DNA from: DASUPK01 sp963815045
GTDB lineage: Bacteria > Actinomycetota > Thermoleophilia > Solirubrobacterales > 70-9
DNA length: 64,000 bases
Reading direction: 5' to 3'
NCBI GenBank assembly: GCA_963815045.1
Contig: CAWFET010000003.1
Location: 765,994 to 829,993, forward strand
Shown piece after piece: positions 8,257-16,126 of the stretch (the stretch's first letter is position 1; every line of letters begins with the position of its first letter). The notes under the pieces are model-generated. The model saw only the letters and a list, made by a program, of their open reading frames with translations, was not told the DNA's origin and did not search any database. Made by a program: the position numbers and the translations under genes.

Positions 8257-9376
8257 CCAGCTGCAGCAGGCGTTCGGCGTGCTCGGGGCCGCGCGTCTCG
8301 ATCACGAGCTCGACGCCGGTCTCGCTGACAGAGAGCCCGACGCCCTCGCGCACGTGGTCGACGTCGATCAGGTTGCCGCCGCCCTCGCCGATGGCGGTGA
8401 GCAGCGAGGCCAGGGAGCCTGGCTCGTCGGGGATCTTCGTGAAGATCCGCAGGCGCCTGCCACGCCCGGTCTCGTGATGGCGCGCGAGGTCGGCGAGGAC
8501 GCCGATGTCGATGTTGCCTCCCGAAAGGACGACCACCGTGGTGCCGGACGGCGCCGGCCCGACCTCTTCGGCGATGAGGGCGGCGACCCCCACCGCGCCG
8601 GCGCCCTCGACCACCAGCTTGGTCCGCTCGAGCAGCAGCATGATGGCGTCTGCAATCGTGTTCTCGTCCACCTCGACGATCTCGTCCACCAGCCTGTCGA
8701 GGAGAGGGCCGGTCAGCTCACCCGGCTGCTTCACCGCGATCCCGTCCGCGAGCGGGCACTGCGAGCGGATTCCGATCACCTCGACCGCCCGCTCGGCCCC
8801 CTTGATCGCCGCGGAGATGCCCGAGGCGAGGCCGCCGCCGCCGATCGGGATCAGCACCCTCGAGAGGTCCGGGACCTCCTCCGCGAGCTCCAGCCCGATG
8901 GTTCCCTGGCCCGCGACGACGGCCGGGTCGTCGTAAGGGTGGATGAAGGCGAGACCCTCGCTGTCCGCGTGGGCGCGAGCGTCCTCCACGCAGACCTCGA
9001 TGGACTCGCCCTTCAGGACGATCTCGGCGCCAGACTCGCGGGCCGCGGCGATCTTCGACAGCGGCGCCCGCTCGGGCATGAAAATGGTCGCCGTCAACCC
9101 CCGGGCCCTGGCGGCGTAGGCGACGGATTGGCCGTGGTTCCCCGCGCTCGCGGCGACGACGCCCTTGGTGCGGTCGTCGAGCCCGGCGATCTTGTTCAGA
9201 GCGCCGCGCAACTTGAACGAGCCGGTCCGCTGCAGGTTCTCGGCCTTCAGGGCGATCGTGCCGCCGGTCGTGCGCGACAGGAAGCGCGATTCCATCGCCT
9301 GCGTTCGACGCACCACGTCGGTGACCACCTCGCGGGCGGCCTCGATGTCGCCCAGGGAGACGGTGTCGTCGCTCAA
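8219..9376 (-). CDS. ilvA: threonine ammonia-lyase with C-terminal ACT domain
   Basis: 385 residues. It is a fold-type II PLP enzyme; K55 in GSFKLRGA is the Schiff-base lysine, and SAGNHGQ and the glycine loop GGGGLASG bind the phosphate. It deaminates L-threonine to 2-oxobutanoate (and serine to pyruvate) through a reactive enamine. The last ~75 residues (from RLRIFTKIPDEPGSL) are an ACT regulatory domain, as in the short single-ACT enzymes of many actinobacteria. ATG 9376 overlaps the stop of the preceding ridA by 4 nt (ATGA), so the two are translationally coupled. A catabolic or an isoleucine-biosynthetic role is possible; no other isoleucine genes are nearby. Confidence 0.93.
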   Translation of the reverse strand: MSDDTVSLGDIEAAREVVTDVVRRTQAMESRFLSRTTGGTIALKAENLQRTGSFKLRGALNKIAGLDDRTKGVVAASAGNHGQSVAYAARARGLTATIFMPERAPLSKIAAARESGAEIVLKGESIEVCVEDARAHADSEGLAFIHPYDDPAVVAGQGTIGLELAEEVPDLSRVLIPIGGGGLASGISAAIKGAERAVEVIGIRSQCPLADGIAVKQPGELTGPLLDRLVDEIVEVDENTIADAIMLLLERTKLVVEGAGAVGVAALIAEEVGPAPSGTTVVVLSGGNIDIGVLADLARHHETGRGRRLRIFTKIPDEPGSLASLLTAIGEGGGNLIDVDHVREGVGLSVSETGVELVIETRGPEHAERLLQLVRELGCAPDVLS

Positions 9377-9774
9377 GGCGAGAGCGGCACGGTGGCATCC
9401 ATCTCGACCAGCGCCCCCTTCGGCAGTGCGGCGACGCCGACGGTGGTGCGAACGGGGAACGGCTTGTGGAAGAAGGTCGCATACACGTCGTTGACCTCCG
9501 GGAACTGGGTCATGTCGGTGAGGTAGATGCCGATGCGCGCCGCGGCCGTGAGCTCCGTGCCGGCGGCCCGGCAGATCGCCTCGAGGCTCTGCAGGCAGCG
9601 GCTCGCCTGCTCGGTGATGCCGCCGCCGACCACCTCGCCGCTCTCGGGATCGAGTGGCACCTGGCCGCTGACGTAGAGGACTCCGTCGGCGATCACGGCC
9701 TGCGAGTAGGGCCCGATCGGAGCGGGCGCTTCCCCGGTCTCCACGGTTCGCCTCTCACTTTGGGATGCATCCAT
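9373..9774 (-). CDS. ridA: RidA family enamine/imine deaminase
   Basis: 133 residues of YjgF/YER057c/UK114 type. GPYSQAV (21-27), YVSGQVP and R109 in the PVRTTVGVAALPKG motif are the conserved features; that arginine binds the carboxylate of 2-aminoacrylate-type intermediates. RidA hydrolyses the enamine released by threonine/serine ammonia-lyase before it damages other PLP enzymes. Its 4-nt overlap with the threonine ammonia-lyase gene therefore pairs the producer and the remover of the toxic intermediate. ATG 9774 has a strong AGGAGG 6 nt upstream, which fixes the start over longer in-frame possibilities. It is divergent from the amidotransferase gene at 9810 (35 bp). Confidence 0.93.
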   Translation of the reverse strand: MDASQSERRTVETGEAPAPIGPYSQAVIADGVLYVSGQVPLDPESGEVVGGGITEQASRCLQSLEAICRAAGTELTAAARIGIYLTDMTQFPEVNDVYATFFHKPFPVRTTVGVAALPKGALVEMDATVPLSP

Positions 9775-9809
9775 GCGGGCCTCCTGGTGGTTCGCCAGTA
9801 TCCCAACTG

Positions 9810-10514
9810 ATGCGAGCCCTCGCCATCGTCCATCAGGCGGACGCCGGGCCCGGCGTCTTCGCCGACGAGATGCGCGAGCGCGGCGTGCAGCTGGACGAGT
9901 GGCTGCTCTCGGAGCGCGGCACTGCACCGGAGGTGGAGATCGCCGAATACGACGCCATCCTCACGTTCGGGGGGGCTATGCACGCCGACCAGGAGGATCG
10001 CCATCCGTGGCTGCGCTTCGAGAAGGACTTCCTCGCGGCGATGATCGACGACCGGATGCCGATCCTGGCGGTCTGCCTCGGCTCGCAGCTGCTCGCCGAC
10101 GCCGGCGGCGGATCGGCCCGGCGGGCAGCCGAGCCGGAGATCGGCTGGCACCGCGTCGAGGTGACCGAGGAAGGAAGAGCTGATCCGGTGATCGGCCCGA
10201 TGGCGCCGGGGTTCGAGGCCTTCCAGTGGCACAGCTACGAGGCACTTCCACCGGATGGCGCGACGCTTCTCGCCCGTAGCCCGGTGTGCGCGCAGGCGTA
10301 TCGGATCGGGGAGGTGGCCTGGGCGATCCAGTTCCACGCCGAGGTGAGCGCCGCGGACGCGGAGGCTTGGATCGACGACTACCGCTCGGACGAGGATGCG
10401 GTCAGGATCGGTGTCGACCCCGAGGCGCTCCGGGCGGAGACCCGGGAGAAGATCGGCGAGTGGAACTGCGTCGGCCGCGAGCTCTGCGGCCGGTTCCTGG
10501 ACGTCGTGTCCTAG
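9810..10514 (+). CDS. class I glutamine amidotransferase (GATase1) protein
   Basis: 234 residues. The GATase1 triad is visible: C89 in LAVCLGSQLLA, H176 and E178 in IQFHAEVS. The protein stands alone, without a fused synthetase domain, as in the GMP-synthase-like amidotransferase family whose members hydrolyse gamma-glutamyl bonds. Near a glutamine-synthetase-like ligase and an aldehyde dehydrogenase, a gamma-glutamyl-amine or gamma-glutamyl-acid hydrolase role is attractive but unproven. ATG 9810 is preferred over an upstream in-frame ATG at 9765 because the fold begins with RALAIVHQ and the upstream extension would run over the ridA start. TATCCC lies 5 nt upstream, so leaderless expression is possible. 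Confidence 0.85.
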   Translation: MRALAIVHQADAGPGVFADEMRERGVQLDEWLLSERGTAPEVEIAEYDAILTFGGAMHADQEDRHPWLRFEKDFLAAMIDDRMPILAVCLGSQLLADAGGGSARRAAEPEIGWHRVEVTEEGRADPVIGPMAPGFEAFQWHSYEALPPDGATLLARSPVCAQAYRIGEVAWAIQFHAEVSAADAEAWIDDYRSDEDAVRIGVDPEALRAETREKIGEWNCVGRELCGRFLDVVS

Positions 10515-10547
10515 GTTCGCTGAGCCCTGCGCGGGGCGATCAGGTGG

Positions 10548-11294
10548 CTACTCCGGGGTGACGTACGCGCCGGAGAGCCCGCCGTCGACCAGGAATGTCG
10601 AGGCGGTCACGTAGGAGCTGTCATCGCTCGCCAAGAACAGCGCGCCCTGCGCGATCTCGCGGGCCTCTCCGAAGCGGCCCATCGGCACGTGGACCAGCCG
10701 CCGGGCCGCCCTCTCGGGGTCCTTCGCGAACAGCTCCTGGAGCAGCGGGGTATTGACCGGCCCGGGACAGAGCGCGTTGACGCGAACTCCCTCCTTGCCG
10801 AACTGGACCCCAAGCTCGCGCGAGAGGGCGAGGACGCCTCCCTTCGAGGCCGTGTAGGAGATCTGTGAGGTCGCGGCGCCCATCACGGCGACGAACGAGG
10901 CGGTGTTTACCACCGAGCCCCCGCCGGCCTCTTGCAGATGGGGGATGCCGTACTTGCAGCAGAGAAAGACCGACTTCAGGTTCACGTCCTGGACCCGTTG
11001 CCAGGTCTCGAGCGTGGTTTCGAGGGCGGACTGGTCGTCGGGCGGGTTGATCCCGGCGTTGTTGAAGAGCACGTCGATGCGGCCCATCTCGCTCGCGGCC
11101 TTCGCGTACATCTCGCGGACCGAATCCTCGTCGGCGACATCGGCCTGCAGCGCGAGCTCGCCCTCGGCATCCTTCGCGAGGTCGACGCCGACGACCCGGG
11201 CACCCTCCTCCGCGAACAGCCGCGCGGTCTCCGCTCCGATGCCACTTGCGGCCCCCGTGATCACACACACCTTCCCCTCGAGGCGTCCCGGCAT
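10548..11294 (-). CDS. short-chain dehydrogenase/reductase (SDR)
   Basis: 248 residues, a classical SDR. It has the cofactor motif TGAASGIG (13-20), NNAG (78-81), S133, and the YxxxK pair Y147/K151. The acidic end of beta-2 (GVDLA) favours NAD. It oxidises or reduces a secondary alcohol/ketone, substrate unknown; the family is often annotated as 3-oxoacyl-ACP reductase. The stop of the aldehyde dehydrogenase gene abuts its ATG (TGA then ATG), so the two genes form one unit. Together they could oxidise an alcohol or aldehyde from amine or polyol breakdown. Confidence 0.92.
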   Translation of the reverse strand: MPGRLEGKVCVITGAASGIGAETARLFAEEGARVVGVDLAKDAEGELALQADVADEDSVREMYAKAASEMGRIDVLFNNAGINPPDDQSALETTLETWQRVQDVNLKSVFLCCKYGIPHLQEAGGGSVVNTASFVAVMGAATSQISYTASKGGVLALSRELGVQFGKEGVRVNALCPGPVNTPLLQELFAKDPERAARRLVHVPMGRFGEAREIAQGALFLASDDSSYVTASTFLVDGGLSGAYVTPE

Positions 11295-12671
11295 TCAATC
11301 CTCCTCTGTCGCGTAGTAGACGTTCTTGACCTCGCTGTATGCCTCGAGCGCGTCCGGGCCTAGCTCGCGGCCGACCCCGGACTGCTTGAAGCCGCCGAAC
11401 GGCGTCGAGACCCGAACCGAGGTGTTCGAGTTGATGGAGATCACGCCGGTATCGACCGCTCGGGCCACGCGCAGCGCCTTGGCGCCGTCGCGCGTCCAGA
11501 CGGAGCCCGAGAGCCCGTAGATCGTGTCGTTGGCGATCCGGATCGCCTCGGCCTCGCCCTCGAACGGGATCACGCAGGCGACCGGGCCGAAGATCTCCTC
11601 GCGCGCGGGGCGGTCGTCGTTCGAGACGGGCGCGAGGACGGTCGGCGGGAACCAGTAGCCGGGGCCGTCGGGGGCGGTTCCGCGGAACGCGACGGGGGCG
11701 TCGCCGTTCACGTAGGAGGAGACGGTCTCCAGCTGGTCCGCCGAGATCACGGGGCCCATCTGGCTCGACTCGTCGAGCGGGTCGCCGACCTTGATCTGCG
11801 TGACGGCCTTCTCCAGGGCTGACATGAAGTCGTCCATCGCCGAGCGCTCGACCAGGATCCGCGACCGAGCGCAGCAGTCCTGGCCGGCGTTGCCGAAGAC
11901 CGCGAGCGGCGCCGATGCGGCCGCAGCCTCGAGATCGGCGTCGCCGAAGATCACATTGGCCGACTTCCCGCCGAGCTCGAGGGTGACGCGCTTGATCGTC
12001 GCGGAGGCAGCCTGGGCGATGCCGCGGCCGACCTCGGTCGAGCCGGTGAAGGCGACCTTGGCGACGTCGGGGTGCTCGACGATCCGCTGCCCGGCCACGC
12101 TGCCCTTGCCCGGGACGACGTTGAGCACGCCCTCTGGGAGCCCCGCCTCCACGGCGATCTTCTCGAGCTCAACCGCGGTGAGCGGGGTCAACTCGGCGGG
12201 CTTCAGGACGATCGTGTTGCCGGCCGCCAGCGCGGGGGCGACTTTCCAGGACGCGATCGTCAGCGGGAAGTTCCAGGGGGTGATCAGGCCGACCACGCCG
12301 AGCGGCTCGCGGAAGGTCATGTCGATGCCGCCCGCGACGGGGATCGTCTTGCCGGTCAGCCGTTCGGGGGCGCCCGCGTAGTAGCGGAAGGTCTCGACCA
12401 CCATCCCCATCTCGCCGCGCGCGTCGGAAATGGGCTTCCCGGCGTTGCGCGCCTCGAGCTTGGCGAGGTCCTCCTGGCGCTCGGCGATCGCATGGGCGAG
12501 GTCGTGAAGCAGCGCCGAGCGGTCCGCCGGCGGCAATTTCTTCCAGGATGGATAAGCCACCCTGGCCCGGTCCACCGCTTCGTCCGCCTCCTCCGCGCCT
12601 GCGCGAGGCAGCTCCGCCATCACCTCCGCCGTGGCCGGCTCGATCACCTGGATCGCATCCTTGCTCGCCAT
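11295..12671 (-). CDS. NAD(P)-dependent aldehyde dehydrogenase
   Basis: 458 residues. Catalytic motifs are the general-base glutamate in LELGGKSA and the nucleophile in GNAGQDCCARSRI. TPWNFPL and the EIFGPV motif are typical of the ALDH superfamily (betaine-aldehyde / gamma-aminobutyraldehyde type). ATG 12671 (MASKDAI) is chosen; an upstream extension of 8 codons would enter the divergent promoter. A TATATC box lies 7 nt before the ATG. It faces the glutamine-synthetase-like gene 24 bp away, so the pair shares one compact bidirectional promoter. Oxidation of an amine-derived aldehyde to the acid is the likely step. Confidence 0.93.
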   Translation of the reverse strand: MASKDAIQVIEPATAEVMAELPRAGAEEADEAVDRARVAYPSWKKLPPADRSALLHDLAHAIAERQEDLAKLEARNAGKPISDARGEMGMVVETFRYYAGAPERLTGKTIPVAGGIDMTFREPLGVVGLITPWNFPLTIASWKVAPALAAGNTIVLKPAELTPLTAVELEKIAVEAGLPEGVLNVVPGKGSVAGQRIVEHPDVAKVAFTGSTEVGRGIAQAASATIKRVTLELGGKSANVIFGDADLEAAAASAPLAVFGNAGQDCCARSRILVERSAMDDFMSALEKAVTQIKVGDPLDESSQMGPVISADQLETVSSYVNGDAPVAFRGTAPDGPGYWFPPTVLAPVSNDDRPAREEIFGPVACVIPFEGEAEAIRIANDTIYGLSGSVWTRDGAKALRVARAVDTGVISINSNTSVRVSTPFGGFKQSGVGRELGPDALEAYSEVKNVYYATEED

Positions 12672-12689
12672 GCGCCGACGATATAGGGT
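12661..12689 (+). promoter_or_regulatory. promoter TTGCTC-N17-TAGGGT for the GS-like gene
   Basis: -35 TTGCTC (12661-12666), 17-nt spacer, -10 TAGGGT (12684-12689), then 6 nt to GTG 12696. The predicted transcription start therefore falls on or next to the start codon (leaderless). The -35 lies over the start codon of the divergent aldehyde dehydrogenase gene, and the ATATAGGG centre also supplies that gene's TATATC box on the other strand. Confidence 0.6.
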
Positions 12690-12695
12690 CCGCAC

Positions 12696-14110
12696 GTGGC
12701 GTCAGGGGAGAAGAGCAAGGAAGCTGGCCCCCGACCCGGTGGACCCGGGGGCACCCGTGGGATGCTCTCGCTCGACGAGCTGAAGAAGGCGGGCGAGGAG
12801 GGGACGATCGACACCGTCGTCACCGCCTTCACCGACATGCAGGGCCGCCTCTTCGGGAAGCGCATCGAGATCGAGTACTTCCTCGACGAGGTCACCGGCC
12901 ACGGGGTGGAGGGCTGCAACTACCTGCTCGCCCTCGACATGGACATGGAGCCGCTTCCCGGCTACGAGATGGCCAACTGGGAGGACGGCTACGGCGACTT
13001 CGGGATCCAGCCCGACATGTCGACGCTGCGGGTGATCCCGTGGCTCGACCGGACCGCGATGGTGCTCGCCGACGTGGTCAACCACGACGGCAGCCCGGTG
13101 GTCGCCTCGCCCCGGCAGGTCCTGATCGCGGTCTACGAGAAGGCGCAGGAGATGGGGTTCACGCCGTACGCGGCCTCCGAGCTCGAGTTCTACCTCTACA
13201 AGGAGAGCTACGCCGAGGCCTGGGAGAAGGGCTACAAGGACCTCACCCCGACGATCCCCTACATCCTCGATTACCACATCCTCGCCACCACCATGGACGA
13301 GCAGTACCTCGGCGCGATCCGCCGGGGGATGATGGGCGCCGGGATCCCGGTCGAGTTCTCGAAGGGGGAGGCCTGGTACGGGCAACACGAAGTCAACTTC
13401 CGCTACGCCGATGCGGTGACCGCGGCCGATCGCCACACGATCTACAAGAACGGGGTCAAGGAGATCGCCTTCCTCAACGAGATCTCCGCCAGCTTCATGG
13501 CGAAGCCGTCGGAGGACGACATCGGCAGCTCCTGCCACATCCATCAGAGCCTGGTGGGCAAGGACGGCAAGAGCGCCTTCGTGGACGACAAGGGCGAGGA
13601 GACCGACACCTTCCGCCACTTCCTCGGCGGGATGCGGAACCACGTCCGCGAGCTCGCCCTGTTCGTGGCGCCCGCGATCAACTCCTACAAGCGCTATGCA
13701 GCGGAGAGCTGGGCCCCGACTTCGGTGTCCTGGGGGCGCGACAACCGCACCTGCGGATTCCGGGTCGTCGGCCACGGGCAGTCGCGGCGGGTCGAATGCC
13801 GGATCCCCGGCGCCGATGCCAACCCATATCTCGCCTTTGCCGCCCTCCTGGCCGCCGGCCTGGACGGGATCGAGAACTCAACCGATCCGGGCCCGGAGCT
13901 GAAGGGCAACGCCTACGAGGCCGGCGAGGCCGAGGCGTTCCCAGCCTCGCTCCGCGAGGCGGTCGCGCTCTGGGAGAAGTCGGACTTCGCGAAGAGGCGT
14001 TCGGCGAGTCGGTCCACAAGCACTATCTGAACTACGGCCAGCTGGAGCAGGGCCTGTTCGACAAGGTCGTGACGGACTACGAGCGCCGTCGCATGTTCGA
14101 GCGCGGCTAG
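12696..14110 (+). CDS. glutamine-synthetase-family ligase, 3' frameshift
   Basis: About 471 residues once a frameshift is bridged. The conserved GS elements are present: DMQGRLFGKR, ELEFYLY (metal site), GQHEVNFRYADAV, the GSSCHIHQSL ATP site, NSYKRY, and RDNRTCGFRVVGHGQ followed by ECRIPGADANPYLA. After the codon AAG at 13992-13994 one base is missing. The frame as written ends at 14030 in nonsense, whereas the neighbouring frame gives the expected GS C-terminus FGESVHKHYLNYGQLEQG and stops at 14110. The type resembles gamma-glutamyl-amine ligases (PuuA/GlnA4-like) rather than housekeeping GlnA, an inference supported by the aldehyde dehydrogenase, permease and amidotransferase neighbours. 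GTG 12696 fits a leaderless start; ATG 12762 is an alternative. Confidence 0.85.
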
Positions 14111-16020
14111 GCCGGCGCGCCGGTCGCAGTGAGCCCGGCCGCTTCACGGGCCAGCTCCGGCTCCCCGACCACGATCACCCGGCATGGCCGCTCGGCGAGC
14201 ACCGTCTGCAGCGTCTTGCCGTAGAGCGGGGCGCCGTTGCGGTAGCGCAGCCCCATGACGAGCGCGCTCGCCTTCAGCTCGCGGGCCTCCTCGGCGATCG
14301 AGTGGCCCGCCTGGTTCGGTCGCACGCGGTGGACATGGCCGCTGACGCGCAGGCCGCCGATCAGCTTCGCCTGCTCGATCTTCGAGCGGGCGGTCTCTTC
14401 CTGGTCCGTCAGCGAGGCATCGAGAGGAAGGTGGCTGGGCACGATCACCACGGAGATCACGTGGATCGCACGGCGCTTCTTGGACGCCAGCTTGACCGCG
14501 GTGACCATCGTCTGTTCCGAGAACGGCTCGTCCTCCTCGAAGGCGACCAGGACGCTCTTGTACTCGACCTCCTCGACGCCGAGCGGCTCCGGCAGGACGA
14601 CCTTGTGGGTCTGCACGGGGGAGAGGCCCTGCGAACGTCGGTAGAGCAGGTAGATCGAGATCCCGAGAGCCATCCAGATCGCCCCGATGAACAGGGTGCG
14701 GGGATTGAGAGCCATCACCACGATCCAGGCGGCGAACGTTCCGAAGCCGCCGAACACCGCCGTCAGCGGCAGATCGAAGCCGAACGCTCGGATGCTGCCC
14801 GGTGGCTTCCAATCCCTCTCCTTGTCCGGGTGTCGCTGTCGCAGCCGGATCACCGAAAGGTGGGCGATCGTGAAGGAGAGCATCGCCCCGAACGAGTAGA
14901 GCGTGGCCAGCAGCTTGGTCTCGCCCGGGATCAGGGTGACGATGGCGATCGCCGAGAAGACCAGGATCGCCACGTACGGCGTGCGGTACTTCGGGTGCAC
15001 CTGGCGAAGCCGCTCGGGCAGCTGGCGGTAGTGGCCCATCGAGAAGGTGAGGCGCGAGACGCCGATCAGCCCCGCGTTCGTTGCGATCAACAGGATCACT
15101 GCCGCCAGCACGCCGACGTAGTAGCGGAGGATGTTGGTGAGGCCCTCGCTCAGGCCCAGGTTCTGGACGATCCCGAGCACCGGGTCGTCGGCGAATTTCG
15201 TCCCCAGGTCGGTCGTGTAGTGGCCGCCCACCTGATGCACGGGCATCGCGGAGAGGGCGATCAGCGGCAACAGGGCGTAGAGGCCAAGGACCGCGAGGAC
15301 CGTGAGCCCGACCCCCTTGGGAATCGTCTTCGAGGCGTCCTTCGCCTCCTCCGACATGTTGGAGATCGTCTCGATCCCGGTGTAGGCGATCATCCCGACC
15401 GCGATCCCGAGCAGGAAGTCGCCCCAGCTCGGTGCCACGCCGAGGTGGACGTTGTCGACGAGGACCTGTGGGCTGAAGACCAGGACCAGGCCGATGATCA
15501 CCAGGATGACCTGGGTGCAGAGGTCGGCGATGGCGAGGATGAGGTTCAGCCGCGTCGACTCCTGGGTCCCCTTCACGTTCAGAGCGGCGAGGAAGGCGAT
15601 CACGGCGACGCCGCCGATGATGTCGCCGGGCGAGTCTCCGAGCCAGGGCCAGAACACGGCCAGGTAGTGCGGGACGAAGAAGGCCGAGATCGCGACCGTG
15701 ATGATGTAGTTGAGCATCTGGCCCCAGCCCGCGAAGAAGCTGACCAGCTCGTTGAAGGCGTGGCGCGCGAAGCTCGCCGACCCGCCGGCCTCGGGGAACA
15801 TCACCGTCGCCTCGGCGTAGGTCGCCGCGGTGGCCATGAAGATCAGGCCGGCGATCACGAATGCGACCGGCGTCAGTCCGAGGGCGAAGGCGGCGGTGAC
15901 GCCCAGGGCGTAGTAGATCGACGAGCCCACGTTGCCGTAGGCAGCCGAGAAGAGCGCGCCCACGCCGTGGACGCGCGCCAGCGATTCGTCCCTTGGGATC
16001 CGTCGAGCCATGACAGCCAT
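14107..16020 (-). CDS. APC amino-acid/amine permease with C-terminal UspA domain
   Basis: 637 residues. About 12 membrane segments fill residues 25-480, with the APC-superfamily pattern (GNVGSSIYYALG near TM1, PEAGGSASFARHAF, and IAYTGIETISNMSEEAKDASKTIPKG). Residues about 500-625 form a soluble UspA-like domain (YKSVLVAFEEDEPFSE, SALVMGLRYRNGAPLYGK, CRVIVVGEP). Permease-Usp fusions are known among actinobacterial APC proteins, and the domain probably senses nucleotide or energy state. The gene converges with the GS-like gene (4-bp overlap at the ends), which makes an amine or amino acid a plausible substrate. ATG 16020 is used; ATG 16011 (MARRIPRDE) is also possible. Confidence 0.88.
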   Translation of the reverse strand: MAVMARRIPRDESLARVHGVGALFSAAYGNVGSSIYYALGVTAAFALGLTPVAFVIAGLIFMATAATYAEATVMFPEAGGSASFARHAFNELVSFFAGWGQMLNYIITVAISAFFVPHYLAVFWPWLGDSPGDIIGGVAVIAFLAALNVKGTQESTRLNLILAIADLCTQVILVIIGLVLVFSPQVLVDNVHLGVAPSWGDFLLGIAVGMIAYTGIETISNMSEEAKDASKTIPKGVGLTVLAVLGLYALLPLIALSAMPVHQVGGHYTTDLGTKFADDPVLGIVQNLGLSEGLTNILRYYVGVLAAVILLIATNAGLIGVSRLTFSMGHYRQLPERLRQVHPKYRTPYVAILVFSAIAIVTLIPGETKLLATLYSFGAMLSFTIAHLSVIRLRQRHPDKERDWKPPGSIRAFGFDLPLTAVFGGFGTFAAWIVVMALNPRTLFIGAIWMALGISIYLLYRRSQGLSPVQTHKVVLPEPLGVEEVEYKSVLVAFEEDEPFSEQTMVTAVKLASKKRRAIHVISVVIVPSHLPLDASLTDQEETARSKIEQAKLIGGLRVSGHVHRVRPNQAGHSIAEEARELKASALVMGLRYRNGAPLYGKTLQTVLAERPCRVIVVGEPELAREAAGLTATGAPA

Positions 16021-16061
16021 GCCGAGGATACGCCTGGGGTAGGCGCGCCCGCCCGCCGCGG

Positions 16062-16090
16062 TTGACTCGGTTCGGCCAGCGAAATAGGGT
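16062..16090 (+). promoter_or_regulatory. promoter TTGACT-N17-TAGGGT
   Basis: -35 TTGACT (16062-16067), exactly 17 nt, -10 TAGGGT (16085-16090). It gives a leader of about 30 nt before ATG 16127. This is the best match to a sigma-70-type promoter in the window and shares its TAGGGT box with four other candidate promoters here. Confidence 0.7.
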
Positions 16091-16126
16091 GGCGCCGTCT
16101 TTCAGGGGGCCAGCCAGGAGGGAACG

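Noticed and set aside
12696..14030. GS-like protein ending at 14030
   Set aside because: The last ~11 residues of that frame are arginine/serine nonsense, and the family C-terminus continues in the neighbouring frame to 14110.
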